64,000 bases of DNA, from positions 1 through 64,000 of the forward strand of contig JADMIG010000012.1 of NCBI GenBank assembly GCA_015478725.1, read 5' to 3'. Shown here piece by piece: positions 23,941 through 31,628 of this stretch. Made by a program: the position numbers and the translations under genes. How positions within the stretch are numbered: the first letter of the stretch is position 1; each line of letters begins with the position of its first letter. The notes beneath the pieces are model-generated. The model searched no databases and was not told the DNA's origin. It worked only from the letters and a program-made list of their open reading frames with translations. Source of the stretch: Chloroflexota bacterium (lineage in GTDB: Bacteria > Chloroflexota > Limnocylindria > Limnocylindrales > CSP1-4).

Positions 23941-24627
23941 TCAACCGTCGAGCGCAGGACCCTCCGCGCAGATCGCGACGACCCCGAGCTCGACGAGCCG
24001 GGCATACGTCGGCCTCCGCGTCACCGTCCACGCCGCCAGCGCGAGGCCTGCCCGTGCGACGCGGGTCACCGCCGGCTCATCGATCGCCCGCCACTCCGCA
24101 GAGATCCCGGCACAGGCGAGATCCGCGGCGAGGGCGATCGTCGCCGGCGCAAGATCTTCGGCATTGAGCCAGATCGACCATTGCGGCGCGAGGCCGTGAA
24201 GGCGGCGGAGCGCCTCGGGATCGAAGGACGAGACGACGGCGTCGGCGAGGTGAGGACCTCGACCAGCGGCGAGCACCTCGACCACAGGTCGCCCGATGGG
24301 AACCTTGAGCTCGACGTCGAGGAACATCCGTCGGGGTGCGACGGCGAGGACCGCCTCGAGTGTCGGGACGCCGTGGCGCCCGAGCTCGCCGGCCGTGAGG
24401 TCCACCGCGGCGCCGGCCACGCCCTGAACCCGTTCGAGCGTCTCGTCATGGAGGACGATCGGGACGCCGTCGCGGGAGAGCTGGACATCGAACTCCAGCC
24501 CGTCGCAGGCCGGCACCCGCATCGCGGCCTCGAAGGCGGCGAGCGTGTTCTCCGGCGCGTGCCGGTGGTCGCCGCGGTGGGCGAGCCGGAGGGTCCGCGG
24601 GGTGTGGATCGGCGTGTGTCGGTCCAT
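23941..24627 (-). CDS. Glycerophosphodiester phosphodiesterase
   Basis: A 228-aa TIM-barrel enzyme that releases glycerol-3-phosphate from glycerophosphodiesters, a phosphate-scavenging function. Signatures are LAHRGDHRHAPENTLAAF (metal and phosphate His-Arg, Glu-Asn), LEFDVQLSRDGVPIVLHDETLERV (second metal pair, catalytic His), and MFLDVELKVP. It is cytoplasmic (no signal). The start ATG at 24627 is preceded by GAGGAGCC. It is 10 bp downstream of phoR on the same strand, so the pair forms a Pho-related operon. Confidence 0.92.
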   Translation of the reverse strand: MDRHTPIHTPRTLRLAHRGDHRHAPENTLAAFEAAMRVPACDGLEFDVQLSRDGVPIVLHDETLERVQGVAGAAVDLTAGELGRHGVPTLEAVLAVAPRRMFLDVELKVPIGRPVVEVLAAGRGPHLADAVVSSFDPEALRRLHGLAPQWSIWLNAEDLAPATIALAADLACAGISAEWRAIDEPAVTRVARAGLALAAWTVTRRPTYARLVELGVVAICAEGPALDG

Positions 24628-24637
24628 CGGCTCCTCG

Positions 24638-25909
24638 TCAGACGGCGGTGGCGTCGACGATCGGCGTCGGTGGCTCGACCGTGGGCAGCGGGCCGATCGG
24701 CAGCTCGAAGGTGAAGGTCGAACCCCTGCCCTCACGGGATTCGACCCGGATCCGTCCGCCGTGCTGCTCGACGACGTTGCGCGCGATGGCGAGTCCGAGG
24801 CCCGTCCCGCCGCCGCTCCGCACGCGTGCCCGATCCACCTTGTAGAACCGCTCGAAAACCCGATCGAGCGACGCCTTCGGGATGCCGATCCCGCGGTCCT
24901 CCACCGAGACCGCGACGGTGGCTCCGTCGGTCCCGGCGCGGACCGTGACCTCGCCGCCGTTGGGGCTGAACTTCACGGCGTTGTGGAGGAGGTTGACGAG
25001 GACCTGACCGAGCCGGTCCTCGTCGCCACGGACCAGCGGCAGGTCAGGCTCGATGACGATCTCGAACCGCACACGCTGGCGTTCCGCGAAGAGCCGGAGC
25101 CGCTCCACGGACGCCTCGGCCAGGCGCCCGAGGTCGACGTCGTCAAGGAGGGCGAGCGCCCTGCCGCTCTCGATCCGGCTCAGGTCGAGGAGTTCGTTCA
25201 CCATCTGGACGAGGTGCCCGGTCTCGATCTCGATCTTCCCGATCCGATCCCGCATCCGGGCCGGGACGGCCTCGCCCGCCGCGTCGGCATCCCGCGACAA
25301 GGTCTCGGCGAGGAGGCTCACCGTGGTAAGTGGCGTCCGGAGCTCATGGGAGAGGTTGTCGATGAACTCGGTCCTGATCCGCTGCAGCCGTCGGAGCTCG
25401 GACACGTCCTCGAGGACGAGCCAGACGCCGCCCGGTGACCGCCGGGCCCGGACCAGGAGCTTTGGTCCGTCGGCGTCGGCGGAGACGATCTCCGCGGACA
25501 CCACCGCGCGGTCGGCCGCCGCAGCGACGATCACCGCCTCGATCCGCGCGTCCACGACCGCCTCGAGCGCCGGGCGACCCAGCATCGAGCCCGGCGAACG
25601 GCCGAGGTACCGGTGGGCGGCCGTGTTCGCGGCGTCGACCTGGAGATCGGCCGTCAGGTGGACGACGCCGACGCCGACGATCTCGACGAGATGATCGAGG
25701 TCCCGGGCGTCGCGGGCCTCGCGATCCGCCAGCTCGGTGACCCGTGTCTCGAGCTCCCGGAGGCGCTCGGCCACGTCATCCGATGCGTCGACCCCCGCAG
25801 TGCGGCGGAGTCGCCGCATCTCGGCGACGCCGCGACGAGGGCCGACAAGTCCCGCGCCGAGGGCCGCGAGCGCCGCCATCGCGACGACGACGATCGCCAA
25901 AGGCTCCAT
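24638..25909 (-). CDS. phoR: Membrane histidine kinase, PhoR-like
   Basis: A 423-aa kinase. One membrane helix (residues ~4-22) is followed by a coiled-coil (RLRELETRVTELADREARD), a PAS domain (~70-165) and the catalytic core. The H-box is FIDNLSHELRTPLTTV (His near 187), and the N-box is VLVNLLHNAVKFSPNG, with the G1 box VEDRGIGIPKASLDRVF and G2 box GGTGLGLAI. Domain order (single helix, PAS, kinase) is typical of PhoR. The partner response regulator is at 28977, separated by proS and the divergent merR-arsC gene, so kinase and regulator are not in one operon. The start ATG at 25909 faces the MerR operator (43 bp away). Confidence 0.88.
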   Translation of the reverse strand: MEPLAIVVVAMAALAALGAGLVGPRRGVAEMRRLRRTAGVDASDDVAERLRELETRVTELADREARDARDLDHLVEIVGVGVVHLTADLQVDAANTAAHRYLGRSPGSMLGRPALEAVVDARIEAVIVAAAADRAVVSAEIVSADADGPKLLVRARRSPGGVWLVLEDVSELRRLQRIRTEFIDNLSHELRTPLTTVSLLAETLSRDADAAGEAVPARMRDRIGKIEIETGHLVQMVNELLDLSRIESGRALALLDDVDLGRLAEASVERLRLFAERQRVRFEIVIEPDLPLVRGDEDRLGQVLVNLLHNAVKFSPNGGEVTVRAGTDGATVAVSVEDRGIGIPKASLDRVFERFYKVDRARVRSGGGTGLGLAIARNVVEQHGGRIRVESREGRGSTFTFELPIGPLPTVEPPTPIVDATAV

Positions 25910-25952
25910 GCCCGGAGCATCGCACACTGCGACGAGACGCACCGGCTCCCGC

Positions 25953-25983
25953 TTGACCTTCGAGTGACTCGAAGGTGTACGGT
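25953..25983 (+). promoter_or_regulatory. MerR-type promoter-operator: dyad in a 19-bp spacer
   Basis: -35 TTGACC (25953-25958) and -10 TACGGT (25978-25983) are exactly 19 bp apart, the diagnostic MerR-regulated spacing. A perfect dyad fills it: ACCTTCGAGT at 25956-25965 and ACTCGAAGGT at 25967-25976, one base between. The ATG at 25991 lies 7 nt after the -10, so the mRNA start probably coincides with the start codon (leaderless). The dyad also lies only 47 bp from the phoR ATG on the other strand. Confidence 0.85.
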
Positions 25984-25990
25984 TCCGGCG

Positions 25991-26827
25991 ATGAACGTCT
26001 CCGAGCTCGCCCGACGGGCGGGGATCGCGGCGACGGCGATCCGCTGGTACGAATCGTCCGGGATCCTGCCGCCTGCCCGGCGCCGGGCGAACGGCTACCG
26101 CGAGTTCGACGAGGCCGATCTCGACCGTCTCCGGCTCATCGTGAGTCTCCGCGATCTCGGCCTCGGCCCGCGCGAGGCCGCTCGACTCGCCCGTCTCGCC
26201 GCGGAGCGTCCGGCCGGACTCGACCTGGATCTCGCGGCGCTCGTCGCCGCGCAGCGCGCGGCGATCGCCAGACGCCGTGCGGACCTCGATCGCGTCGAGG
26301 GCCAGCTCATCGATCTCGAGCACACGATCGTCGCCGCCGGTCGCGCGGCAGAGGAGGCAGTCCCGATGTCCGACCAGCCCATCCGCGTCCTGTTCGTCTG
26401 CACCGGCAACAGTGCGAGGAGCCAGATCGCCGAGGCATTGCTCGGCCGGATCGGGGGACCGGACTTCGCGGTCTTCTCTGCCGGGACCGAGCCGCGGGTT
26501 GTGAACCCGTATGCGATCCGGGTCCTTGCCGAGTCCGGGATCGACTGGTCGGGCGCGCGGAGCAAGTCCGTCGACGAGTTCCTCGAGGAACGGTTCGACT
26601 ATGTGGTCACCGTCTGCGACCGGGCCCGGGAATCCTGCCCGGTCTTCCCCGGTCGCTACAACGCCCTCCACTGGGGTCTCGACGACCCTGCCGAGGTGGA
26701 CGGCACCGATGCCGAGAGGCTGGCTGCCTTCCGGCGGACGAACCTCGAGCTTGTCGGTCGGATCCGCCCGTTCGTCGAGCTCGCCCGGAGAGCAGCCGGG
26801 AGGTCCGCGGTCGGCGCGATGGCCTGA
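25991..26827 (+). CDS. MerR-family regulator fused in frame to thioredoxin-linked arsenate reductase
   Basis: A 278-aa fusion. Residues 1-70 are a MerR winged helix (ELARRAGIAATAIRWYESSGILPP), 75-120 a dimerising coiled coil (RRRADLDRVEGQLIDLEHTIV). From Met126 it is an arsenate reductase of the low-molecular-weight phosphatase fold: P-loop CTGNSARS with Cys137, and the redox pair Cys209 and Cys216 in VCDRARESCPVFPG. Spacings C-72-C-7-C equal those of S. aureus ArsC (C10, C82, C89), so the triad is complete. An internal start at 26366 (Met126) has its own GAGGAGG 8 nt upstream, so ArsC could also be made separately. The regulator part has no own sensor cysteines. It is divergent from phoR. 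Confidence 0.9.
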   Translation: MNVSELARRAGIAATAIRWYESSGILPPARRRANGYREFDEADLDRLRLIVSLRDLGLGPREAARLARLAAERPAGLDLDLAALVAAQRAAIARRRADLDRVEGQLIDLEHTIVAAGRAAEEAVPMSDQPIRVLFVCTGNSARSQIAEALLGRIGGPDFAVFSAGTEPRVVNPYAIRVLAESGIDWSGARSKSVDEFLEERFDYVVTVCDRARESCPVFPGRYNALHWGLDDPAEVDGTDAERLAAFRRTNLELVGRIRPFVELARRAAGRSAVGAMA

Positions 26828-26878
26828 GCGGTCGGCGGGAACGAGTGGCGAGGTGCGCAGCGAGGTGGGCGGCGACAG

Positions 26879-28600
26879 TCAGCGACCGACGAGCGTCGCC
26901 TCGACCTCCTCGATGGAGCGGGTCGTCCGCTCCCCCGTCGCACGGTCGGTCACCTCGATGCCGCCGGCGGCGAGCGAGCGCGGGCTCACGGTGAGGATCG
27001 TCGGCATGCCGAGGAGTTCCGCGTCCGTGAACTTCACCCCAGGCGATTCGTCCCGATCGTCGTAGAGGATCTCCCGGTCGGGACCGGCGGCGAGGGCCGC
27101 GGCGTGGAGCCGATCGCCGACCTCCGTCACCCGCGGATCGCGGTTCGCACCGATCGCGACGAGATGGGCGGCGTACGGTGCGACGGCGGCCGGCCAGACG
27201 ATCCCCTTCTCGTCATGGTGCGCTTCGACGATGCAGGCGACGTTCCGGCCGAGGCCGATCCCATACGAGCCCATGACGATCGGGTGGGCCGCGCCGTCCT
27301 CGCCGAGGTACGTCGCGCCGAGCGCCGTCGTGTACTTCGTGCCGAGCTTGAAGATGTTGCCGACCTCGATCCCGTTGCGGAGGACGACCGGCGAGCCGCA
27401 GTTCGGGCAGGCGTCGCCCTCCCTGGCGTTGTCGATGTCGGCGACAACGTCCGGGGTGTAGTCGCGGCCGGCGTTGACGTTACGGACGTGCCAGCCGATC
27501 CGGTTCGCCCCGGCGACGAGGTTCGGCGTGCGAGCAGCGAGCTCATCGGCGACGACGAGCGTGTCGTGGGCGCCGAGCGGCGAGCCATAGCCGGGCTCCA
27601 TGCCGGCGGCCCGGATCTCATCGACCTGGGCCGGTCGAAGGCCGCCGATGGCGGCGACCACGTTCGAGAGCTTCGTCTCGTTGACGTCGCGGTCGCCACG
27701 GACGATCGCGGTGACGAGCCGACCGTCGCCGGTGACGAAGAAGGCGGCCTTCGCGGTCTCCGCCTCCGCGATGCCGAGGAAGGTGGCCAGGTTCGCGATC
27801 GTGGTGGCGCCGGGCGTCTCGACGTCCTCCATCGGGAGGAGGGCGACCGGGTCGGCCGCGGCAGCGCCGGTGGCTGCGGGCGGGCGCACGCGCGCAACCT
27901 GACGGTTCGCCGAGAAGCCGCACGACTCGCACAGGACGAGGACATCCTCGCCCGCGACGTTGAGGACCATGAACTCGTGGGCGCCCGAGCCGCCCATCAT
28001 CCCGACATCGCTCGCGACGGCGATCGCCTGGAGCCCGAGCCGCTCGAAGATCCGCGCGTAGGCGTCGTAGTGGAGCCGATAGCTCCGGTCGAGCCCCGCT
28101 TCGTCGCGGTCACAGCTGTACGAGTCCTTCATGACGAACTCGCGGACGCGGATGAGACCGCCCCGGGACCTCGGCTCGTCGCGGAACTTCGTCTGGAAGT
28201 GGTAGACCATGACCGGCAGCTGGCGATAGCTCCGGACGATGTCGCGGAGCAGGTCCGCGACGACCTCCTCGTGGGTCATCGCGATCACCATGTCCCGGCC
28301 GCCGCGATCCTTGAAGCGGGCCATCTCCGGGCCGATCTGGTCGTACCGGCCGGTCTCCCGCCACAGATCCGCCGGATGGATGACGGGCATGGACAACTCC
28401 TGGCAGCCGATCCCGTCCATCTCCTCGCGGATGATCTGCTCGACTCGCTGCGTCACGCGGAAGCCGAGCGGGAGGAGCGAGTACAGCCCAGATCCGAGCT
28501 GGCGGACGTAGCCCGCCCGGAGCAGGAGGCGATGCGACGGCATCTCGGCATCGGCCGGATCGTCACGGAGGGTGGCGAAGAACAGGGCTGACAGGCGCAT
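26879..28600 (-). CDS. proS: Prolyl-tRNA synthetase
   Basis: A 573-aa class II synthetase that charges tRNA-Pro. The catalytic core is split by the bacterial editing (YbaK-like) insertion (~residues 225-390): motif 1 PVIHPADLWRETGRYDQIG, motif 2 FRDEPRSRGGLIRVREFVMKD, motif 3 GSYGIGLGRNVACIVE. The anticodon-binding domain follows (PYAAHLVAIGANRD...). A CPNCGSPVV knuckle sits near the end of the insertion. Length and architecture match the bacterial type rather than the eukaryote-like type. It lies between phoR and phoP on the same strand, an unusual neighbour. Confidence 0.97.
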   Translation of the reverse strand: MRLSALFFATLRDDPADAEMPSHRLLLRAGYVRQLGSGLYSLLPLGFRVTQRVEQIIREEMDGIGCQELSMPVIHPADLWRETGRYDQIGPEMARFKDRGGRDMVIAMTHEEVVADLLRDIVRSYRQLPVMVYHFQTKFRDEPRSRGGLIRVREFVMKDSYSCDRDEAGLDRSYRLHYDAYARIFERLGLQAIAVASDVGMMGGSGAHEFMVLNVAGEDVLVLCESCGFSANRQVARVRPPAATGAAAADPVALLPMEDVETPGATTIANLATFLGIAEAETAKAAFFVTGDGRLVTAIVRGDRDVNETKLSNVVAAIGGLRPAQVDEIRAAGMEPGYGSPLGAHDTLVVADELAARTPNLVAGANRIGWHVRNVNAGRDYTPDVVADIDNAREGDACPNCGSPVVLRNGIEVGNIFKLGTKYTTALGATYLGEDGAAHPIVMGSYGIGLGRNVACIVEAHHDEKGIVWPAAVAPYAAHLVAIGANRDPRVTEVGDRLHAAALAAGPDREILYDDRDESPGVKFTDAELLGMPTILTVSPRSLAAGGIEVTDRATGERTTRSIEEVEATLVGR

Positions 28601-28976
28601 CAGCGAAGGATACCGGTCGGGCAGGCTCGCGCAGGCGCCGCGGGCCGGCGGCCGGCTGGCGCGGGCGGTGCGGCGGGCGGCGCGGGGCGTTCGCGGCGGG
28701 CGCGGCGGTGGATACGGATCCCGTCAGATGGTCATCACGCGGGCGTTGGTCGGGACCGCGGTGTCAGATGTGCGCCTGGAGGTCAGATGGCAGGGTTGCG
28801 GGCGCACCGATCGCGCATCGACGCTTGTCGAGACCGATCGCGGTGGACGGGGGACGGCAGCCGGCCGACGAGTGTCTCCCTGGTGGTCGTTTGTCAGGAT
28901 CCGCGACCGGGGCGCGCGACCGCGAGCCGGGCGCCCGCCCGCGAGCCGCCCGCGATCCGCGAACCCCGCGCGGCAT
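28601..28976. other. Gene-free 376-bp gap between proS and phoP
   Basis: I see no gene, tRNA or clear terminator. The half near proS is a run of GC-only purine/pyrimidine blocks. GTCAGATG occurs three times (28725, 28762, 28784), of unknown meaning; similar CGTCAGAT copies lie in the 49.2 kb gap. Confidence 0.5.
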
Positions 28977-29669
28977 TCAGCCCGGGCGGCGGAACCCGTA
29001 CCCGACGCCGCGCACCGTGTGGAGGAACACCGGGGCGCTCGGGTCCTCCTCGATCTTGCTTCGGAGCCAGTGGATGTGGACGTCGACGGTTCGCGTCTCC
29101 CCCGCGTAGTCGTACCCCCACACGTGCTCGAGGAGCTGGTCGCGAGTGAAGATCCGGCCCGGATGGCGGACCAGGAACGCGAGCAGCTCGAACGCCTTCG
29201 GCTTGAGCGCGACCGGACGGCCGTCACGGAGCACCCGGTGACCGGCGAGGTCGATCTGGACGCGGCCGAGGTCGATGACCACAGGCGGGGATTCGACGGC
29301 CTGCGACTCCGCCCGCCGGAAGATCGCCCGGATCCGCGCCGACAACTCCCGAAGGCTGAACGGCTTCGTCACGTAGTCGTCCGCCCCGAGCTCGAGGCCC
29401 ACGACCTTGTCCAGCTCGGCGTCCTTGGCCGTCAGCATGACGATCGGCACGTCCGACTCGGCTCGGATGATCCGGCAGACCTCGATCCCGGACAACTCCG
29501 GAAGCATGAGGTCGAGGAGGATGAGGTCGGGATGCTCTGCCCGGAACGCCGAGAGTGCGTGGCGGCCGTCGGGAGCGGTCAGGACACGATACCCGTCGGC
29601 CTCGAGCGACTCCGCGATCGTCTCGCGGAGGGTGGGCTCGTCATCGACGACGAGGATCGTGCGGGCCAT
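28977..29669 (-). CDS. phoP: OmpR-family response regulator, PhoP/PhoB-like
   Basis: A 230-aa regulator. The receiver domain has the acidic pair D9-D10, phosphoacceptor Asp53 (LLDLMLPELSG), Thr/Ser in MLTAKD and Lys in YVTKPFSLRELSARI. The DNA-binding winged helix starts near residue 130 and ends with RTVDVHIHWLRSKIEED. It is the likely partner of PhoR and the binder of the Pho boxes before pstS. A GTTAAC site 24 bp before its start suggests autoregulation. It shares no operon with phoR, though both read in the same direction. In Chloroflexota and Actinobacteria, OmpR regulators of this length control pst and related genes. Confidence 0.85.
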   Translation of the reverse strand: MARTILVVDDEPTLRETIAESLEADGYRVLTAPDGRHALSAFRAEHPDLILLDLMLPELSGIEVCRIIRAESDVPIVMLTAKDAELDKVVGLELGADDYVTKPFSLRELSARIRAIFRRAESQAVESPPVVIDLGRVQIDLAGHRVLRDGRPVALKPKAFELLAFLVRHPGRIFTRDQLLEHVWGYDYAGETRTVDVHIHWLRSKIEEDPSAPVFLHTVRGVGYGFRRPG

Positions 29670-29692
29670 CGATCCTCAGGATAGTCGGCTGC

Positions 29693-29698
29693 GTTAAC
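29693..29698. promoter_or_regulatory. GTTAAC candidate Pho half-site upstream of phoP
   Basis: GTTAACGC on the minus strand equals the first eight bases of the second pst unit (17145). It is 24 bp upstream of the phoP ATG. Only one unit is clear. Confidence 0.35.
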
Positions 29699-29730
29699 GG
29701 CGCGTTGCGTCCCGACCCGGATCCGGACTC

Positions 29731-30111
29731 TCAACCTTCGGGCTGGGTACGCTCGACGAAGAGCTCCGTGAACGATCGGCACCGACCCTCGCGATCGAAC
29801 TCGAGCAGGAACAGGTTGTCGAAGGTCGTCCGATGTGTGCCGTCGGGATTCGCGTAGCGCGTCTCGCCGGTCGCCACGGCTCGATCGCCGTCGACCGTCC
29901 AGGGCGAGTAGCGGGCCTCATAGGTCCCCGGCGCGTCGCGGTTCGCGAGCCAGTCGCCGACGATCGCGTCCGCTCCCACCACCGGTTCTGTGGACGGTCT
30001 GTAGCGGTACTCGGCCTCAGCAGCGAACAGCTCGCGGATCGCGTCCGGGTCATAGGTGCGCCACGCCTCGACGTAGTCGTCGAGCCAGCGCTGGACGTCC
30101 GCATTGGTCAT
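29731..30111 (-). CDS. SnoaL/NTF2-like fold protein
   Basis: A 126-aa protein of the small NTF2-like family: an N-terminal helix (ADVQRWLDDYVEAWRTYDPDAIRELFA), then beta strands with a pocket (YRYRPSTEPVVGADAIVGDWL, YANPDGTHRTTFDNLFLLEFD) and a final FTELFVER. Such proteins act as small enzymes (isomerases, dehydratases) or binding domains, and the substrate cannot be inferred. The ATG at 30111, with AGGAGCG upstream, overlaps the gltX stop by 4 bp, so it is translationally coupled to gltX. Confidence 0.8.
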   Translation of the reverse strand: MTNADVQRWLDDYVEAWRTYDPDAIRELFAAEAEYRYRPSTEPVVGADAIVGDWLANRDAPGTYEARYSPWTVDGDRAVATGETRYANPDGTHRTTFDNLFLLEFDREGRCRSFTELFVERTQPEG

Positions 30112-31628
30112 GTCGCTCCTCCTTGGTCCCCCACGGCCCCCGCAAGGATCCGCGCCGCTCTCGCGAGGCGGGCGAGTGTCCGCTCGTAACCCAGGGCGAC
30201 GAGCGTCTCGAACAGCGGCGGCGTCGCGGTCCGCCCGGTGACGCCGACGCGGATCGCCATGAACAGGTCGCCGGCCTTCCACCCACGCGCTTCGGCCAGA
30301 CCACGGAGCGTGATCTCGAGCCCGTCGTGATCAAATGAGACCTGTCCGCCGGCCGCGATCGCCGCGCGGGCCGCGGCCAGACCGTCGAGCGTCGTCGCGG
30401 CGTCCCAGCGCTTCGGGACGAGCTCCACCGGGTCGATCACGGGCGCATCGACGAAGAGGAACCCGACGAGCTCGCCGATCGCGCCGAGCGTCGGCAGACG
30501 TTCCTGGACGAGTGGGACGAGTGCGGCGATCTCATCATCGGCGGGCATCCGGTCGATCCGGCCGGCGGCCGACTCGGCCGCGAGGAACGGGCGCAGCCGG
30601 TCCACGAGCTCGCTGGCCTGCAGGCGACGGATCCACTGTCCATCGAGCCACTCAAGGCGCCCCCGGTCGAACACCGCACCGGCCTTCTGGACGTGCCCGA
30701 TATCGAACCGCGCGGCGAGGTCCGCGAGCGAGAGGATCTCCTCCTCGGTCCCGGTCGACCAGCCGAGCAGGGCGAGGTAGTTGACGACGGCTTCCCGGAC
30801 GAAGCCCTCGGCGATGTAGTCGACGATGGCCGTCTGGCTCTTCCGCTTGCTCATCTTCGTCCGATCCGGGTTGAGGATGAGCGGGAGATGGCCGAAATGC
30901 GGCTCGGGCTCACCAAGCGCCCGGAACAGGAGGATGTGCTTCGGAGTGTTCGAGAGGTGATCCTCACCGCGGATGACGTGGCTGATCCGCATCGCGGCGT
31001 CGTCGACGACGACCGTGAAGTGATAGAGCGGGATGCCGTCAGCCCGGACGATGACGAGGTCGCCGCCGAGCGCCGACGCATCGATCTCCACGCGGCCGCG
31101 GACGAGGTCGTCGAACGCGACGACGCCGTCGACGATCCGGAATCGGAGGGCCGGCCGGCGGCCCTCCGACTCGAACGCCGCACGCTCGGCCGCACCGAGA
31201 TACGCGCATCGGCCGCTGTACCGTGGCGGCAGATGCGCGGCCTCCTGACGCCGTCGCTCGGCCTCGAGCTCCGCGGGCGAGCAGTAGCACGGATAGGCGA
31301 GGTCGGCGGCCCGCAGCCGATCGGCGGCCGCGGCGTACAGCGGGAGTCGTTCCATCTGCCGATACGGAGCGTAGGGGCCGCGGGCCGCCTCGCCGGCCAC
31401 GGCCGGTCCCTCATCCCAGGTCAGTCCGAGCCAGTGCAGTCCGTCGAGGATGTCCTTCTCGTAGGCCAGGGAGCTTCGAGCGACGTCGGTGTCCTCGAGG
31501 CGCAGGATGAACGTCCCGCCGGCATGGCGGGCGAAGAGGTAATTGAAGAGGGCGGTCCGCGCCGTGCCGATGTGGAGGGGACCCGTGGGGCTCGGCGCGA
31601 TGCGGACGCGGACATCGCCGGCGGTCAT
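30108..31628 (-). CDS. gltX: Glutamyl-tRNA synthetase
   Basis: A 506-aa class I synthetase. The HIGH signature is PTGPLHIGTAR near residue 14, the KMSKS motif is KMSKRKS near 257, and a zinc-like CxC...YxxxC (CYCSPAELE... YSGRC) lies near 110-140. The C-terminal half is the helical anticodon-binding cage. Single gltX of the bacterial type; whether it is discriminating cannot be told. Start ATG 31628 overlaps the stop of the DtxR-like gene by 4 bp, and its stop overlaps the next start likewise, so three genes form one coupled unit. Confidence 0.95.
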   Translation of the reverse strand: MTAGDVRVRIAPSPTGPLHIGTARTALFNYLFARHAGGTFILRLEDTDVARSSLAYEKDILDGLHWLGLTWDEGPAVAGEAARGPYAPYRQMERLPLYAAAADRLRAADLAYPCYCSPAELEAERRRQEAAHLPPRYSGRCAYLGAAERAAFESEGRRPALRFRIVDGVVAFDDLVRGRVEIDASALGGDLVIVRADGIPLYHFTVVVDDAAMRISHVIRGEDHLSNTPKHILLFRALGEPEPHFGHLPLILNPDRTKMSKRKSQTAIVDYIAEGFVREAVVNYLALLGWSTGTEEEILSLADLAARFDIGHVQKAGAVFDRGRLEWLDGQWIRRLQASELVDRLRPFLAAESAAGRIDRMPADDEIAALVPLVQERLPTLGAIGELVGFLFVDAPVIDPVELVPKRWDAATTLDGLAAARAAIAAGGQVSFDHDGLEITLRGLAEARGWKAGDLFMAIRVGVTGRTATPPLFETLVALGYERTLARLARAARILAGAVGDQGGAT

